This document shows, piece after piece, positions 13,763 through 23,107 of a DNA stretch of 57,227 nt (the stretch's first letter is position 1; each line of letters opens with the position of its first letter). The position numbers and the translations under genes were made by a program. The DNA comes from Massilia eurypsychrophila (GTDB taxonomy: Bacteria > Pseudomonadota > Gammaproteobacteria > Burkholderiales > Burkholderiaceae_D), in NCBI RefSeq assembly GCF_002760655.1, contig NZ_PDOC01000028.1:1-57227 (forward strand), written 5' to 3'. A model generated the notes under the pieces. It was given only the letters and a program-made list of their open reading frames with translations, made no database searches and was not told the DNA's origin.

Positions 13763-14312
13763 ATGACCGCACTGAACAGGCAGCAGAGCCTGGCATCAGC
13801 GAGTCGACAGTCAGCTGGATAGCAGCAGGAGTGGCGTTAGCCGGCAGGCCGAGCGCAGGCTTGGCGAGATGCTGCGGGATATGCCAAAAAATCCAGGCTC
13901 AAAAGGGCAGCCCACGGGCGATGTTATTAGCAGTTCCAAAGTGGAACTGCTAACAAGGAATTGCGCCCCCACCCTCGCAGACATTGGCATCGACAAGAAA
14001 GTCTCAATGCGCGCCCAGCGCCTCGCAGCACTGCCAGCCGAAAAATTCGCAATGGTCGCGGCAGGCAAAGGAATTCGTGGAAGCGGTTGGCGCTGTCGCC
14101 CTGCCGTGGGAGTAGCCCATTTCGGGCAGAGGAAGGCCGCAGCTAGCGGGCGAGTGCGATACGGTGGCGCTGAACTTCCAACGAAGCCGGGGGTGGGGCG
14201 GCCTTCTGCGATGCAGGTTCGTCCGAGATTTATTATAGAATCAATGACTTGGGCCGGCCTGCTGCCGGTGCTCGAGTTGTTCAAAGCGGTGGCGCCGAGT
14301 ATCGTAAAATAG
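13763..14312 (+). pseudogene. Decayed phage regulator and replication-gene remnants
   Basis: A start at ATG 13763 after GGGAAAG opens MTALNRQQSLASA but stops after 19 codons. In another frame the DNA continues EQAAEPGISESTVSW, a CII-like helix-turn-helix core. From about 13840 a third frame reads RLGEMLRDMPKNPGSKG and then TLADIGIDKKVSMRAQRLAALPAEKF, a motif common in phage ParB/Gp54-like proteins, before losing similarity. At least two frameshifts separate recognisable pieces. I read this as remnants of two phage genes, not working products. Confidence 0.6.
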
Positions 14313-14330
14313 CCCGCTCGGGGCGGGCTA
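14310..14330 (-). terminator. Terminator downstream of DUF3800 gene
   Basis: TAGCCCGC (14310-14317) pairs with GCGGGCTA (14323-14330), followed by TATTTTA on the minus strand. It lies about 170 bases past the leftward DUF3800 stop. No gene is visible in 14331-14501. Confidence 0.5.
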
Positions 14331-14501
14331 GGGTTGCAATTCCATACGGCAATTTGTATTCGCGCCTGATAAAATTTAGGTTGCTTAAATGTTCAAATTT
14401 GACTACCATTCAGTGGCAGACAAGCGCAGGAATTGTAGAGGTCGCCGAAAGGTGGCAGCCCGAATGGGTGGAATCCTCGAACCTGGGGTCTGCTCCTAAT
14501 T

Positions 14502-15281
14502 TCAAAGGCTCATCATATCGGTGAGCCTTTGTTTTTCTGCCGCGTCATCGCACCATAGCTTCATCCCATACCCGTCTGCGCGCCCCTTATTCCTGTACAC
14601 GGTAGACCTAAGCAGCCGGAAGTACCTTTCTTCGACCTCCCCGTACTGAGATTTATTCACTGCAAAAAAAATGCTCGACGCTACAGCATCAACCGCTTGC
14701 AGTCCAGCAAGTTGGTCATGGTTCACCGCGCGCACATTCGCCGAGTTGATCGCTGGCCAGTGGATATTGATGTTGGTTGACATTGCCGACTGCTGGAGCA
14801 AAACATCGAGGTATTCACGCAGGTCATCATAGGACATGGCCGACCTGTTCGAGAACACTAAATCAGCAGCGCAGCCACCGCCATTTGCGTGGTCGCGGCA
14901 CAGCCAACTTACGCGCTCTAGAAGCAGCCGTGTGCAGTAGCGATATAACTTGTGCGCCTCCTGCTGAAACGTCTCGGGGTTCCGAATGGATGGCTTGTGG
15001 AACAAAATACTGACAGTCTTGACTGGGGTGGCGCCGATGATCCTGACTAAAGGGATTCGTTGCTCGTGCTTAATATTGCGAAAGTGAAGGACGTACTTGT
15101 CCGGCTTTCCAAGGAGGGTGCGGGCATCCCTCATGGCACTGACGATTTTAAGGTCATTTGACTTGCGCACAACCATTGCCGAAAGGACGAACCAGCGGGA
15201 GCTTCCCAGTTCGCCAGGTAAAAATTTGAAGCCCTCATCCCCAGCTTCATCGATATAGACCACAAATTCAGGTTTTGTCAC
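14502..15281 (-). CDS. DUF3800 domain protein, 259 aa
   Basis: The start is GTG 15281; an in-frame stop lies just upstream, so nothing longer is possible. The opening EFVVYIDEAGDEG carries the DUF3800 signature D-E-(A/S)-G, and HWPAINSANVRAVNHDQLAGLQAVDAVAS holds the second conserved region with D-x-x-A-G-x-Q-x-A-D. DUF3800 proteins have an RNase H-like fold and are common on mobile elements, with no settled function. It is the last phage-side gene before the tRNA-Pro. Bases 15282-15536 hold no convincing gene, only a 45-codon start-less frame. Confidence 0.8.
   Translation of the reverse strand: MTKPEFVVYIDEAGDEGFKFLPGELGSSRWFVLSAMVVRKSNDLKIVSAMRDARTLLGKPDKYVLHFRNIKHEQRIPLVRIIGATPVKTVSILFHKPSIRNPETFQQEAHKLYRYCTRLLLERVSWLCRDHANGGGCAADLVFSNRSAMSYDDLREYLDVLLQQSAMSTNINIHWPAINSANVRAVNHDQLAGLQAVDAVASSIFFAVNKSQYGEVEERYFRLLRSTVYRNKGRADGYGMKLWCDDAAEKQRLTDMMSL
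14504..14537 (+). terminator. Rightward terminator
   Basis: AAAGGCTCA (14504-14512) pairs with TGAGCCTTT (14522-14530) and is followed by GTTTTT. It would end rightward transcription from the decayed genes and overlaps the 3' end of the leftward DUF3800 gene. Confidence 0.65.
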
Positions 15282-15536
15282 CCTTCACATCCAATCATGT
15301 TGCCTCAACCACAATCCCGCATACCTCGCAGGCTGTAGCAGTGATCTGTAAGTTTCGGTCCGCGTCTGCCGCAACCCTCGGCATCCTGGCGTGCCGCTGC
15401 GCCCCAGCCAGTTGCTCCCGAATGCGTTGCCGCTAGTCTACGCAAATCTGATGTCGATGTTCAATCCAATTCGCATTAGTTCGCAGATGTTCGATATTTT
15501 CTAAGGAAAATTTAAGGTAATGTTAGCCTGATCATG

Positions 15537-15562
15537 AAAAAGGCCAGCGGTGAGGCTGGCCT
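15537..15562 (-). terminator. Terminator of tRNA-Pro
   Basis: AGGCCAGC (15541-15548) pairs with GCTGGCCT (15555-15562), and five T follow on the minus strand, 17 bases after the tRNA 3' end. Confidence 0.85.
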
Positions 15563-15578
15563 AAGTCATTGATTTTGT

Positions 15579-15655
15579 TGGTCGGGACGGAGTGATTCGA
15601 ACACTCGACCCCTTGCACCCCATGCAAGTACGCTACCAGGCTGCGCTACGCCCCG
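15579..15655 (-). tRNA. tRNA-Pro (GGG)
   Basis: A 77-base cloverleaf with encoded CCA at 15579-15581. Acceptor CGGGGCG pairs with CGTCCCG (one G-U). D-arm AGCGCAGCCTGGTAGCGT; anticodon stem CTTGC/GCAAG with loop ATGGGGT, anticodon GGG; T-arm GAGTG-TTCGAAT-CACTC. tRNA genes are common prophage attachment sites and this one borders the prophage, but I cannot show a duplicated end because the other boundary is outside the window. Confidence 0.95.
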
Positions 15656-15798
15656 ACGAGCTAGAAATTATATCAGACAGTGTGCAGTTTTTGCCAACAT
15701 CGCGGCGCTTGCCGCCGCGCCAAGATCAACAGCCGACCGGGCTGTCCGCGTCAGCTCCGCCGACCCGCCAGCAAGCGCATCACTTGACGCTGCACGCG

Positions 15799-16293
15799 TC
15801 AATCGGCGACGCGCCGCTTCCATTGCGCCAGCATATCTGCCTTGATGAGCCCGGAATAGGCCGTGCGCTGCCCCTTTGCGTCATACCAGTAACTGCGTGG
15901 CTTTTCGCCATGCCAGTCCGGATCGAGCACAAAACGCAGGCGCTCGGGGGCGTCGCCGCCGAAGCTCCACGTATCGTTGAGAAGCTTGAGTGAGCCTAAG
16001 CGCTTGCGCACCTGGCCCGTCAGAACCTGGTCGGCGATCGGGTCGGTGGTGACGGTGACGAGGTCGAGCCCGGGATGGGCAGCCCGCGCCTTCGACAACA
16101 CTTCCAGGCTGGCCTGGCAGAATTCGCAATCCATCGACCATACCAGCAGCACGAAAGGCTTGCCACGATGGGCGGCCTGAATCTGCTCCAGGCTCTGCGG
16201 ACCGAAGGGCTTGATCGATTGCGCCAGCCCGGCCGAGGACACCAGCAGCGCCGCCATCAGGGCGGCAATCCGATACGCGGCACGCATGTTCAT
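15799..16293 (-). CDS. Periplasmic thioredoxin-like protein (TlpA/redoxin type), 164 aa
   Basis: A Sec signal peptide covers about the first 24 residues ([11 protein letters not shown]). The mature part is thioredoxin-like: [18 protein letters not shown] holds the C-x-x-C site (Cys-Glu-Phe-Cys), followed by [11 protein letters not shown] and a C-terminal strand region. It would reduce or transfer disulfides in the periplasm. The start overlaps the stop of the BNR-repeat gene by ATGA, so it is the last gene of the TonB-receptor operon. CEFC differs from the usual TlpA motif C-x-P-C. Confidence 0.8.
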   Translation of the reverse strand: MNMRAAYRIAALMAALLVSSAGLAQSIKPFGPQSLEQIQAAHRGKPFVLLVWSMDCEFCQASLEVLSKARAAHPGLDLVTVTTDPIADQVLTGQVRKRLGSLKLLNDTWSFGGDAPERLRFVLDPDWHGEKPRSYWYDAKGQRTAYSGLIKADMLAQWKRRVAD

Positions 16294-17540
16294 GATGCAA
16301 CCCCGCGCACGATGAGTCCGTCATCCTGGGTGCGCCACACGAGGCGGATGGCGCCCGCCCCGCCGACCAGGTGCGGGTGGTCCGAAGCACCGCCGCTCGC
16401 GGCAACCGAGCGCTGCTCCCACGTCGTCCCGCCGTCATGCGAGATGCGCGCCGTCACGATCGAGGTTTTTCCGTCAAACTCTTCCCACGCCACGGCGATG
16501 GTGCGCCCTGCCGCCAGCACTTCACCATGTTCGGCGCGCCTGCCGCCCAGGCGTACCGGCTCGCCAGAGAGCCCGTCCGGAGATACCGCAACGTAGAACA
16601 GGCCGCCGCGCTCGGCGGCGCCGCTGAACCAGACCTGGTGGCGCGCCCCGGCGCCATCGTAAGCGAGCGCGGGGCCGTGATGCGGGCAGGCGTCGATGCG
16701 CCAGTCGTCAAAACTGACGCGCGCGATGGCGCCGGCCTTGCCCGTTGGCGACAGGACCGCCATGGCGTGATCGCGCACGTTCGGCTCGAATATGTGGCGC
16801 CACATCGCCACCACCTGCCCTTGCGCGTTGAGCGACAGCGCAATGCGGCAGCACTCGCAACAATGGTCGGCGATCTTGACGTCCGCGCCGAAGCTGGCGC
16901 CGTTATCGGTCGAGACGGCGCAATAGACCGCGGCGCCGCGATAGGCGCGCTTGCCGGCCCGCGCCGCATCGCCGTCGCGCTTGTCGATCCATGCAATGAA
17001 GACGCGGCCCTCGCGGTCGACCATGATGCTGTCGAAGCGGTGGCCGGTACCGGCCAGGTCGCGCTGGACAGTGACGGCGGCGGAGAAAGTTCGCCCGCCG
17101 TCGATGGAGCGCACAAAACGTATGTGACCGGTGTGCGGCTTGTCCAGCGGGCTGGTGAAGGCCAGATAGATCTGGCCGCCAGGTCCGAACGCCAGCTTTG
17201 GCCGTCCTTCGCCGTTCGCCTCTACCGGTTCCGGCACCCGCAGCGCCGGCCCCAAGGTTGTCCATTTCTGGCCGTCGTCGGCTGACCACGCCAGCACGAT
17301 GTTAAAACGCGCCGGCCGGCCAGGGGCGGCCGGCGCCGCCTCTTCCAGCTGCGCCACCCACAGCCTGCCTTCGGCGTCGACCGCCGCCGCCGTACCAAGC
17401 GAGACGCGCGACGGCGCGCGCACTGCGCCGCTGCCGGCAGCGGCCGTGTGGCTGGCGCCATCGTGCGCCCATGCCGGCAGTGCGGCGCAGGCGGCCAGCG
17501 CTGCCAGCGTTGCCAACATGTCGCGACGCGAGTTGTCCAT
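16290..17540 (-). CDS. Exported BNR-repeat (sialidase-like) protein, 416 aa
   Basis: ATG at 17540 after AAGGAG. The N-terminus (MDNSRRDMLATLAALAACAALPAWAHD) has a twin-Arg pair before a hydrophobic stretch ending AWA, so Tat or Sec export is likely. The body holds repeated beta-propeller units with Asp-box-like S-x-D-x-G-x-x-(F/W) motifs: WSADDGQKW, SIDGGRTF, STDNGASF, SHDGGTTW. Family annotation is usually exo-alpha-sialidase, but the catalytic Arg triad is not evident. A Cys cluster (DHCCECC, near residue 230) and DACPHHGP suggest metal binding. It sits between a TonB receptor and a thioredoxin-like protein. Confidence 0.75.
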   Translation of the reverse strand: MDNSRRDMLATLAALAACAALPAWAHDGASHTAAAGSGAVRAPSRVSLGTAAAVDAEGRLWVAQLEEAAPAAPGRPARFNIVLAWSADDGQKWTTLGPALRVPEPVEANGEGRPKLAFGPGGQIYLAFTSPLDKPHTGHIRFVRSIDGGRTFSAAVTVQRDLAGTGHRFDSIMVDREGRVFIAWIDKRDGDAARAGKRAYRGAAVYCAVSTDNGASFGADVKIADHCCECCRIALSLNAQGQVVAMWRHIFEPNVRDHAMAVLSPTGKAGAIARVSFDDWRIDACPHHGPALAYDGAGARHQVWFSGAAERGGLFYVAVSPDGLSGEPVRLGGRRAEHGEVLAAGRTIAVAWEEFDGKTSIVTARISHDGGTTWEQRSVAASGGASDHPHLVGGAGAIRLVWRTQDDGLIVRGVAS

Positions 17541-17551
17541 GTCCGTGCTCC

Positions 17552-19789
17552 TTAAAAGGTGACGCGCACGCCGCCAGACACGGCCCGCGGCGGCGACATC
17601 GTTTGATTGTACGGCTGGGCCTGGGCATAGGTGCTCTCGCCATAGCGGCGGTCGAATACGTTGGTGGCGCGAACGAACAGCGCGACGGCGTCCCAGCGGT
17701 ATTCGCTGCTCATATCCCACACACTGTTGCCGCCCTGGCCGAAGCGAATGCCGGCGACGCTGGTGGTATCGAGCAACATCGGGCCGGTATAGCGGCCCTG
17801 GATGCGCGCGCGCCAGGCGTCGGTGGGCGCCCAGCTCAGCGCCAGCGTGGCGACATTCCTCGGCACGCCGGCCAGCTGGACCTCGAGCGGATCGGTCACC
17901 ACGGCGCCGCGGCGCGTCAGGTACGTATCGGTCCGGGTCGCCACGGCCTCGACCTTGAGTTGCTTCGAATAGCGCCAGCCGACGGTCGCTTCGAGGCCAC
18001 GGGAAGTGCCATCCTGGTCGTTGGTGTAGTAGCGCGCCGCGCCGCCGCAGGTCGGCAGCGCAGCGCCGCCGCAGATCAGCTGGACCTGCTGTGGCGCAGC
18101 GTTGGCACGGGCGGTGAACACGGCGATCATGTCGGAGATGTTGTAACGAAAGTAAGTGACGCCGGCCGTGATTGCGCCAGCGCGATAGTCGGCGCCCGCC
18201 TCCATGCCGCGCAGCGTTTCCGGCGCCAGGTCCGGATTGGCGATCGTGGTGTTGGTGCCGGTGCCGAAGGTGCGCGTCAGGTTGTTAAATCCCGGTGCGC
18301 GAAACGCCTTGTAGACGGCGCCGCGCAGCGACAGCGTCTCGTTCAGTTCATAGCGGGCGGCAATGCTTGGGTCGAGCGCCGACTTGCTCGTCGCCGGCAG
18401 CGCGCCGCCACTGGCCGCACCGCTGGCCAGGATGCGGCGATTGCTCCGATGGTCAAGCGCATAGCGGTCGAATCGGGCACTGAAGGTGATGTCGAGTGCG
18501 TTCACTGGCGCGGCCTTGAGTTGCCCGAACAGACCATAAAAGCTCTGCACGCCCTCGCCCGCCGTGGCGCTGTCACGATTGCCTTGCGGCGCCGATGGCG
18601 ACGTCGGCGTGTTGAAAAACACTTCCGTGTCGCTGGCCGAGAGCCGGCGGTAGTCGGCGCCCATCGTCAGCGCATACCAGGTCGGACTCAGGCGCGTCGA
18701 ATAGATCAGCGAACTGCCGCTCTCGCGGTAGCGAAGCGTGCCCTGCTGCGAGTAAAACTGCACGACGTTGTCGTTCACCCTGGCCGGGGTCAATGCCGCG
18801 CTGCTGCTGGTCAGGCAGCTGCTGCCGCCCTGGTGGTAGCAGCTGTTGCCGTTCAGCTTGTCGAAGGCGACGTACTGCGACCAGGCACTGGCCGCCAGGT
18901 TGGTCCGGCCAGCCAGCTTCTTCTCGACATGCAGGGCGATGTCCGGGCTTTTCTGCAGGTTTTGGCCATGCTGGTAGCCGATCTGCTGATCCTGCTCGTG
19001 GTAGCCGAGGCGCACGTAGCCGCGCAAGGCCTCATTGGGCTGCACATGCACCGTCAGCGACACGTTGCGGTTGTCGGCGCTGGTTGCGCGTTTCTGCGGA
19101 AACCGGTACAGGTAGGCCGCCGGCGTCGCCTGGTAGCCGTCCGTGTGATACCGGTCGGCCGACAGGTTCATGCGCACGCTGTCGGACAGCACGAAGTCGC
19201 GGCTCATTGCCACGTTCCACGTGCCCTGGGTGCCGGCGCTGACCTGGACCTCGCCGGCGCTGGCGCGCGGACGCTTCGTCACAATATTGACGACGCCCGC
19301 CACTGCCATGTTGCCCCACAGGCTGGAGTTGCCGCCTCGCAGGATCTCAATGCGTTCAATGTTGGCCATCGGCACCTTGAACCACTGCGTCGTCAGGTAA
19401 AACGGATCGTGCATCGGCACGCCGTCGAGCAGCATCAGGACCTTGGCGTTGCCCAGACCGCGCATCTTGGTCTGGTGACCGGTCGGATCGGACGAGCCGG
19501 CCGGAACGGCGGTGAAATTCATGCCCGGAATATCGCGCAACAGCTGGTCGACGGTTTGCGCAGGAGAACTGCGGATCTGTTCCTGCGAGACGATGGTCGT
19601 ATGCAGGGGCATCTGCTCGACCCGGGTCTGGCTTCGGCTGGCGGCGACGTACACGGTGGGCATGTCTTCCGCCGTCGACTGCTGCGAAAGGACAGGGTTT
19701 GCCCATGCGCCGAGCAACAGCAACGGCATCGCCTTGACGATGGCGCCGCGGGCGCGGCGATGAACGACTGGCGTTTTATTGTTTTCCAT
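17552..19789 (-). CDS. TonB-dependent outer membrane receptor, 745 aa
   Basis: After a signal peptide (about residues 1-35) comes the plug domain: VYVAASRSQTRVEQMPLHTTIVS, a TonB-box-like region, then LLRDIPGMNF, MRGLGNAKVLMLLDGVP and IERIEILRGGNSSLWGNMAVAGVVNIVTKRP. The remaining 550 residues form the 22-strand barrel, ending with aromatic Phe (GGVRVTF). It would import a chelated metal, cobalamin-like compound or other ligand using TonB energy. Eleven bases separate its stop from the BNR-protein start, so all three genes form one operon. The substrate is not readable from sequence. Confidence 0.9.
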   Translation of the reverse strand: MENNKTPVVHRRARGAIVKAMPLLLLGAWANPVLSQQSTAEDMPTVYVAASRSQTRVEQMPLHTTIVSQEQIRSSPAQTVDQLLRDIPGMNFTAVPAGSSDPTGHQTKMRGLGNAKVLMLLDGVPMHDPFYLTTQWFKVPMANIERIEILRGGNSSLWGNMAVAGVVNIVTKRPRASAGEVQVSAGTQGTWNVAMSRDFVLSDSVRMNLSADRYHTDGYQATPAAYLYRFPQKRATSADNRNVSLTVHVQPNEALRGYVRLGYHEQDQQIGYQHGQNLQKSPDIALHVEKKLAGRTNLAASAWSQYVAFDKLNGNSCYHQGGSSCLTSSSAALTPARVNDNVVQFYSQQGTLRYRESGSSLIYSTRLSPTWYALTMGADYRRLSASDTEVFFNTPTSPSAPQGNRDSATAGEGVQSFYGLFGQLKAAPVNALDITFSARFDRYALDHRSNRRILASGAASGGALPATSKSALDPSIAARYELNETLSLRGAVYKAFRAPGFNNLTRTFGTGTNTTIANPDLAPETLRGMEAGADYRAGAITAGVTYFRYNISDMIAVFTARANAAPQQVQLICGGAALPTCGGAARYYTNDQDGTSRGLEATVGWRYSKQLKVEAVATRTDTYLTRRGAVVTDPLEVQLAGVPRNVATLALSWAPTDAWRARIQGRYTGPMLLDTTSVAGIRFGQGGNSVWDMSSEYRWDAVALFVRATNVFDRRYGESTYAQAQPYNQTMSPPRAVSGGVRVTF

Positions 19790-20033
19790 TGGACTTTGTT
19801 TTTAATCAAGAATTATTGCTAGCATGATCCCTTGCAGCTCAACTTAATTCCTTGACGCGGGTCAAAATCCACGGATCTCATCAATTTGGCCACGCGCTGC
19901 CGTGACAACGGACGCAGCTGCCGTCGGGCGATCCAAGCGAACGCCAAACCGAAAGGCAATCATGTACCATTTATTCTAGAAAATTACTTGTCACTATTAC
20001 AGCTGAAACCTGAAACGACAGATTGCCCTTACG

Positions 20034-21530
20034 ATGGAAAATCAAAACAGCGACACCACGCGCTTCCTCTCTACCGGGGTACCCGGACTGGACACAATCC
20101 TCGGGGGCGGCCTCACCAGCGACCGGCTGTACCTCATTGAAGGGGAGCCCGGTACCGGCAAGACCACGCTGGCGCTGCAGTTCCTCTACGAGGGCGTGCG
20201 CCGGGGCGAATCGGTGGTCTACATCACGCTGGCCGAAACGCGCGTCGAGCTCACGTCGGTGGCGTCGTCGCACGGCTGGTCGATGGACGGCATTCACGTC
20301 GAAGACATCATCCCGGACGAGAACATCCTCCATCCGGATCAGCAATTCACCATCTTCCACCCGTCTGAAATCGAGATGGGCATGACCACCCAGCGCATCC
20401 TCGATACGATCGAAAAGTACAAGCCGACACGCGTGGTGCTCGACTCGCTGTCGGAACTGCAGCTGCTGGCCGAAAGCCCGCTGCGCTATCGCCGCCAGGT
20501 GCTCGCCCTCAAACAGTACCTGTCCGGCAAAGGCTGCACCACCATGTTCCTCGACGACCGCACCGCGCTGTCGGGCGACCTGCAGGTGCGCAGCGTGGCG
20601 CACGGCGTCATCACGCTCGAACTGATCAACCAGGATTACGGCTCCGAACGGCGCCGCGTGCGCGTGGTGAAGTACCGCGGCATCGCTTTTCGCGGCGGCT
20701 CGCACGACTACAAGATCGTCAATGGCGGCCTGGTGGTGTACCCGCGACTGATCGCGGCGCAGACCCGCGTGGTCATCGAGCGCAAGCAGCTCTCGAGCGG
20801 CCTGCCGGAGCTGGACGCGCTCACCGGCGGTGGCCTCGACGAAGGAACCAGCACCCTCATCGCCGGCCCGCCGGGCACCGGCAAGTCGTCGCTTTGCTCG
20901 CAGTACGCCTACGCGGCCACCCAGCGCGGCCAGAAGGCGGCCATGTTCCTGTTCGAGGAAGCGGCCAACAACATGCTGCTGCGCTCCACTGGCCTCGGCC
21001 TGGATCTGCGCGGCGCCTGCGACAGCGGCATGCTCGAGATCCAGCAGATCGATCCGGCGGAAATGGCTCCCGGCGAATTTATCCAGAAGGTGACCGACGC
21101 CGAAGCGAAGGGCGCGCGCGTGATCGTCATCGATAGCCTGAACGGCTACCTGAACGCCATGCCCGATGAGCGCTTCCTCGCCACCCACCTGCACGAGCTG
21201 CTGACATACCTGGGACAGCGCGGCGTCGTCACCATCCTGGTCGGTGTGCAGGCGGGCCTCATCGGCGGCGCCATGTCGACCAACGTCGATGCGAGCTATA
21301 TCGCCGACAGCGTGATCATGCTTCGTTACTTCGAAGCGCGCGGCAAAGTACGGCAGGCGATTTCGGTTTTCAAGAAACGGGTCGGCACGCACGAACGCAC
21401 CATTCGCCTGTTCAGCATGAGCAGCGCGCGCGGCATCCGCGTCGGCGAGGTGCTCACCAATTTCCACGGCATCCTGACCGGCGTCCCGACGTTCGATGAA
21501 GCCGTGTTCAGTTTTAGCGACGACGAATAG
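20034..21530 (+). CDS. KaiC-like double-RecA ATPase, 498 aa
   Basis: Two tandem KaiC/RecA domains. Domain 1 (about residues 10-240) has Walker A EGEPGTGKTT and VVLDSLSELQLL as Walker B. Domain 2 (about 250-480) has Walker A GPPGTGKSS and VIVIDSLNGYL. The catalytic acidic pair after Walker A is A-E in domain 1 (YITLAETR) but E-E in domain 2 (FLFEEAANN). KaiC homologues outside cyanobacteria mostly lack KaiA and often pair with histidine kinases, as here: a hybrid kinase starts eight bases downstream. The likely role is an ATP-driven signalling switch, not proven to be a clock. Confidence 0.9.
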   Translation: MENQNSDTTRFLSTGVPGLDTILGGGLTSDRLYLIEGEPGTGKTTLALQFLYEGVRRGESVVYITLAETRVELTSVASSHGWSMDGIHVEDIIPDENILHPDQQFTIFHPSEIEMGMTTQRILDTIEKYKPTRVVLDSLSELQLLAESPLRYRRQVLALKQYLSGKGCTTMFLDDRTALSGDLQVRSVAHGVITLELINQDYGSERRRVRVVKYRGIAFRGGSHDYKIVNGGLVVYPRLIAAQTRVVIERKQLSSGLPELDALTGGGLDEGTSTLIAGPPGTGKSSLCSQYAYAATQRGQKAAMFLFEEAANNMLLRSTGLGLDLRGACDSGMLEIQQIDPAEMAPGEFIQKVTDAEAKGARVIVIDSLNGYLNAMPDERFLATHLHELLTYLGQRGVVTILVGVQAGLIGGAMSTNVDASYIADSVIMLRYFEARGKVRQAISVFKKRVGTHERTIRLFSMSSARGIRVGEVLTNFHGILTGVPTFDEAVFSFSDDE

Positions 21531-21537
21531 GCCGCGC

Positions 21538-23070
21538 ATGGAAAACCGCATCCTCATTTACGCCCCTTCCGGCCAGGATGCGGTGCTAGCTTGTAAGATG
21601 CTGACGCTCGCCGACGTCGATTGCCTCGTGACGCCCACCGCGGCAGCGCTAGCCGAGGAGCTCAGGCGCGGCGTCGGCGCCGTGCTGACGGTGGAGGAAG
21701 CGCTGTCGAACGGCGGCCTCAAAGCCATTGGCGAATTCGTGCAGTCGCAGCCTGCCTGGTCGGATGTGCCGATCGTCCTGCTCACCAATCGCGGCCCGGA
21801 TTCGCTCACCGTACGCCAGGCCATCACGGTGCTGGGCAACGTCACCCTGCTCGAACGGCCGGTGCGCACCCTGACCTTGATTACCTCCCTGCAGTCGGTG
21901 CTGCGGGCGCGCGCCAAGCAGTACCAGGTGCGCGAGACCGACCGTCGCAAGGACGAATTTCTCGCCAGCCTGGGCCACGAGCTGCGCAACCCGCTGGCGC
22001 CGATCCGCACGTCGATGGGCGTACTGACGCACATGTATCCGGACCAGGCGCCGATCCGCAAAGTGAGCGAAGTGGTGGAACGCCAGGTCACCCACCTGAC
22101 GCGCCTGGTCGACGACCTGCTCGACGTCGCCCGCATCAACAGCGGCAAGATCGAACTGCAGCGCGCCGACACCAGCTTCGAGGCCATCATCGGCCACGTC
22201 ATCGAGCTATGCACGGCGGCCGCTGCCGCGAAGCGCATCACGATCGAGCAGCACCTGCCGTCCGAGCATGTCGCGCTGTTCGCCGACTATGCGCGCGTGG
22301 TGCAGATCGTCTCCAACATCCTGTCGAACGCGATCAAGTTCACGCCGCGCGACGGCGTCATCACGGTGCGCGCCGAAGTCATCGACTGCGCCCTGAAGAT
22401 CCATATCAAGGACACCGGCATCGGCCTCGACCCGAAGGCGCTGGAGACCATCTTCGCCATGTTCGAGCAAAGCCGGCCGCCGTCGGGCCAGATCGCCAGC
22501 GGCCTTGGCATCGGCCTGTCGCTGTCGCGCCAGTTAGCCGAAATGCATGGCGGCAGCGTGTATGCGCGCAGCGAAGGCCTCGGCAAAGGCAGCGAATTCG
22601 TGGTGACGCTGCCGGCGCTGGAGGCCCAGCGGGTCGCCGCGGTTCGCACCAACGGCGCCGAGATCCACATCGAGTCGTCGCGCCCTAAAGTGCTGGTGGT
22701 CGACGACAACCGCGACGCCTGCGAATCGCTGCAGGTGTTGTTCGAAATGGAGAACTGCCAGGTCGCTACCGCTTACGATGGACAGGAAGCGGTGTTCGCT
22801 GCACGGCAGGCGATGCCCGACCTGATCGTCATGGACCTGGGCATGCCGCGCATGGACGGCTACGAGGCGGCGCGCCGCATCCGCTGCCAGCCCGGTTCCA
22901 AGGAAGTGCTGATGATCGCCGTGACCGGCTGGGGCCAGAGCGACGCGCGCCAGCGCACCATGGAAGCGGGCTTCGATCACCACCTGATCAAACCGGTCGA
23001 CTTCAACGAAATCAAGCAGCTCGCCAACGCCCAGCTGCTCAAGCGCCAGCAGCTGCGCCGCGCCTCGTAG
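21538..23070 (+). CDS. Hybrid histidine kinase with C-terminal receiver, 510 aa
   Basis: The start ATG 21538 (MENRILIYAPSGQDAV) lies just after the KaiC-like stop. Residues 1-120 form a receiver-like domain without the phospho-acceptor Asp region, probably a pseudo-receiver. HisKA carries FLASLGHELRNPL (the His). HATPase carries SNILSNAIKFTP, DTGIGLDP and GLGIGLSLSRQL. The C-terminal receiver has VLVVDDNRD, LIVMDLGMPRMDG (phospho-acceptor Asp) and HHLIKPVDF. No membrane segment is seen, so the kinase is cytoplasmic and fits control by, or of, the adjacent KaiC-like ATPase. Confidence 0.92.
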   Translation: MENRILIYAPSGQDAVLACKMLTLADVDCLVTPTAAALAEELRRGVGAVLTVEEALSNGGLKAIGEFVQSQPAWSDVPIVLLTNRGPDSLTVRQAITVLGNVTLLERPVRTLTLITSLQSVLRARAKQYQVRETDRRKDEFLASLGHELRNPLAPIRTSMGVLTHMYPDQAPIRKVSEVVERQVTHLTRLVDDLLDVARINSGKIELQRADTSFEAIIGHVIELCTAAAAAKRITIEQHLPSEHVALFADYARVVQIVSNILSNAIKFTPRDGVITVRAEVIDCALKIHIKDTGIGLDPKALETIFAMFEQSRPPSGQIASGLGIGLSLSRQLAEMHGGSVYARSEGLGKGSEFVVTLPALEAQRVAAVRTNGAEIHIESSRPKVLVVDDNRDACESLQVLFEMENCQVATAYDGQEAVFAARQAMPDLIVMDLGMPRMDGYEAARRIRCQPGSKEVLMIAVTGWGQSDARQRTMEAGFDHHLIKPVDFNEIKQLANAQLLKRQQLRRAS

Positions 23071-23107
23071 GCTCATGGCCGTCAGGTGGCCGCGTAGCTG
23101 ACCGTCG

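Noticed and set aside
14390-14500. tRNA-like stretch before the DUF3800 gene end
   Set aside because: Contains a piece resembling a T-arm but no paired acceptor or anticodon arm could be drawn.
15300-15440. Possible integrase end upstream of DUF3800
   Set aside because: A 45-codon frame without start and without recombinase motifs; too short to call.
17471-19822. Very long rightward frame (783 codons) opposite the TonB receptor
   Set aside because: His/Arg/Ala-rich shadow of the receptor gene, which has full plug and barrel motifs on the other strand.
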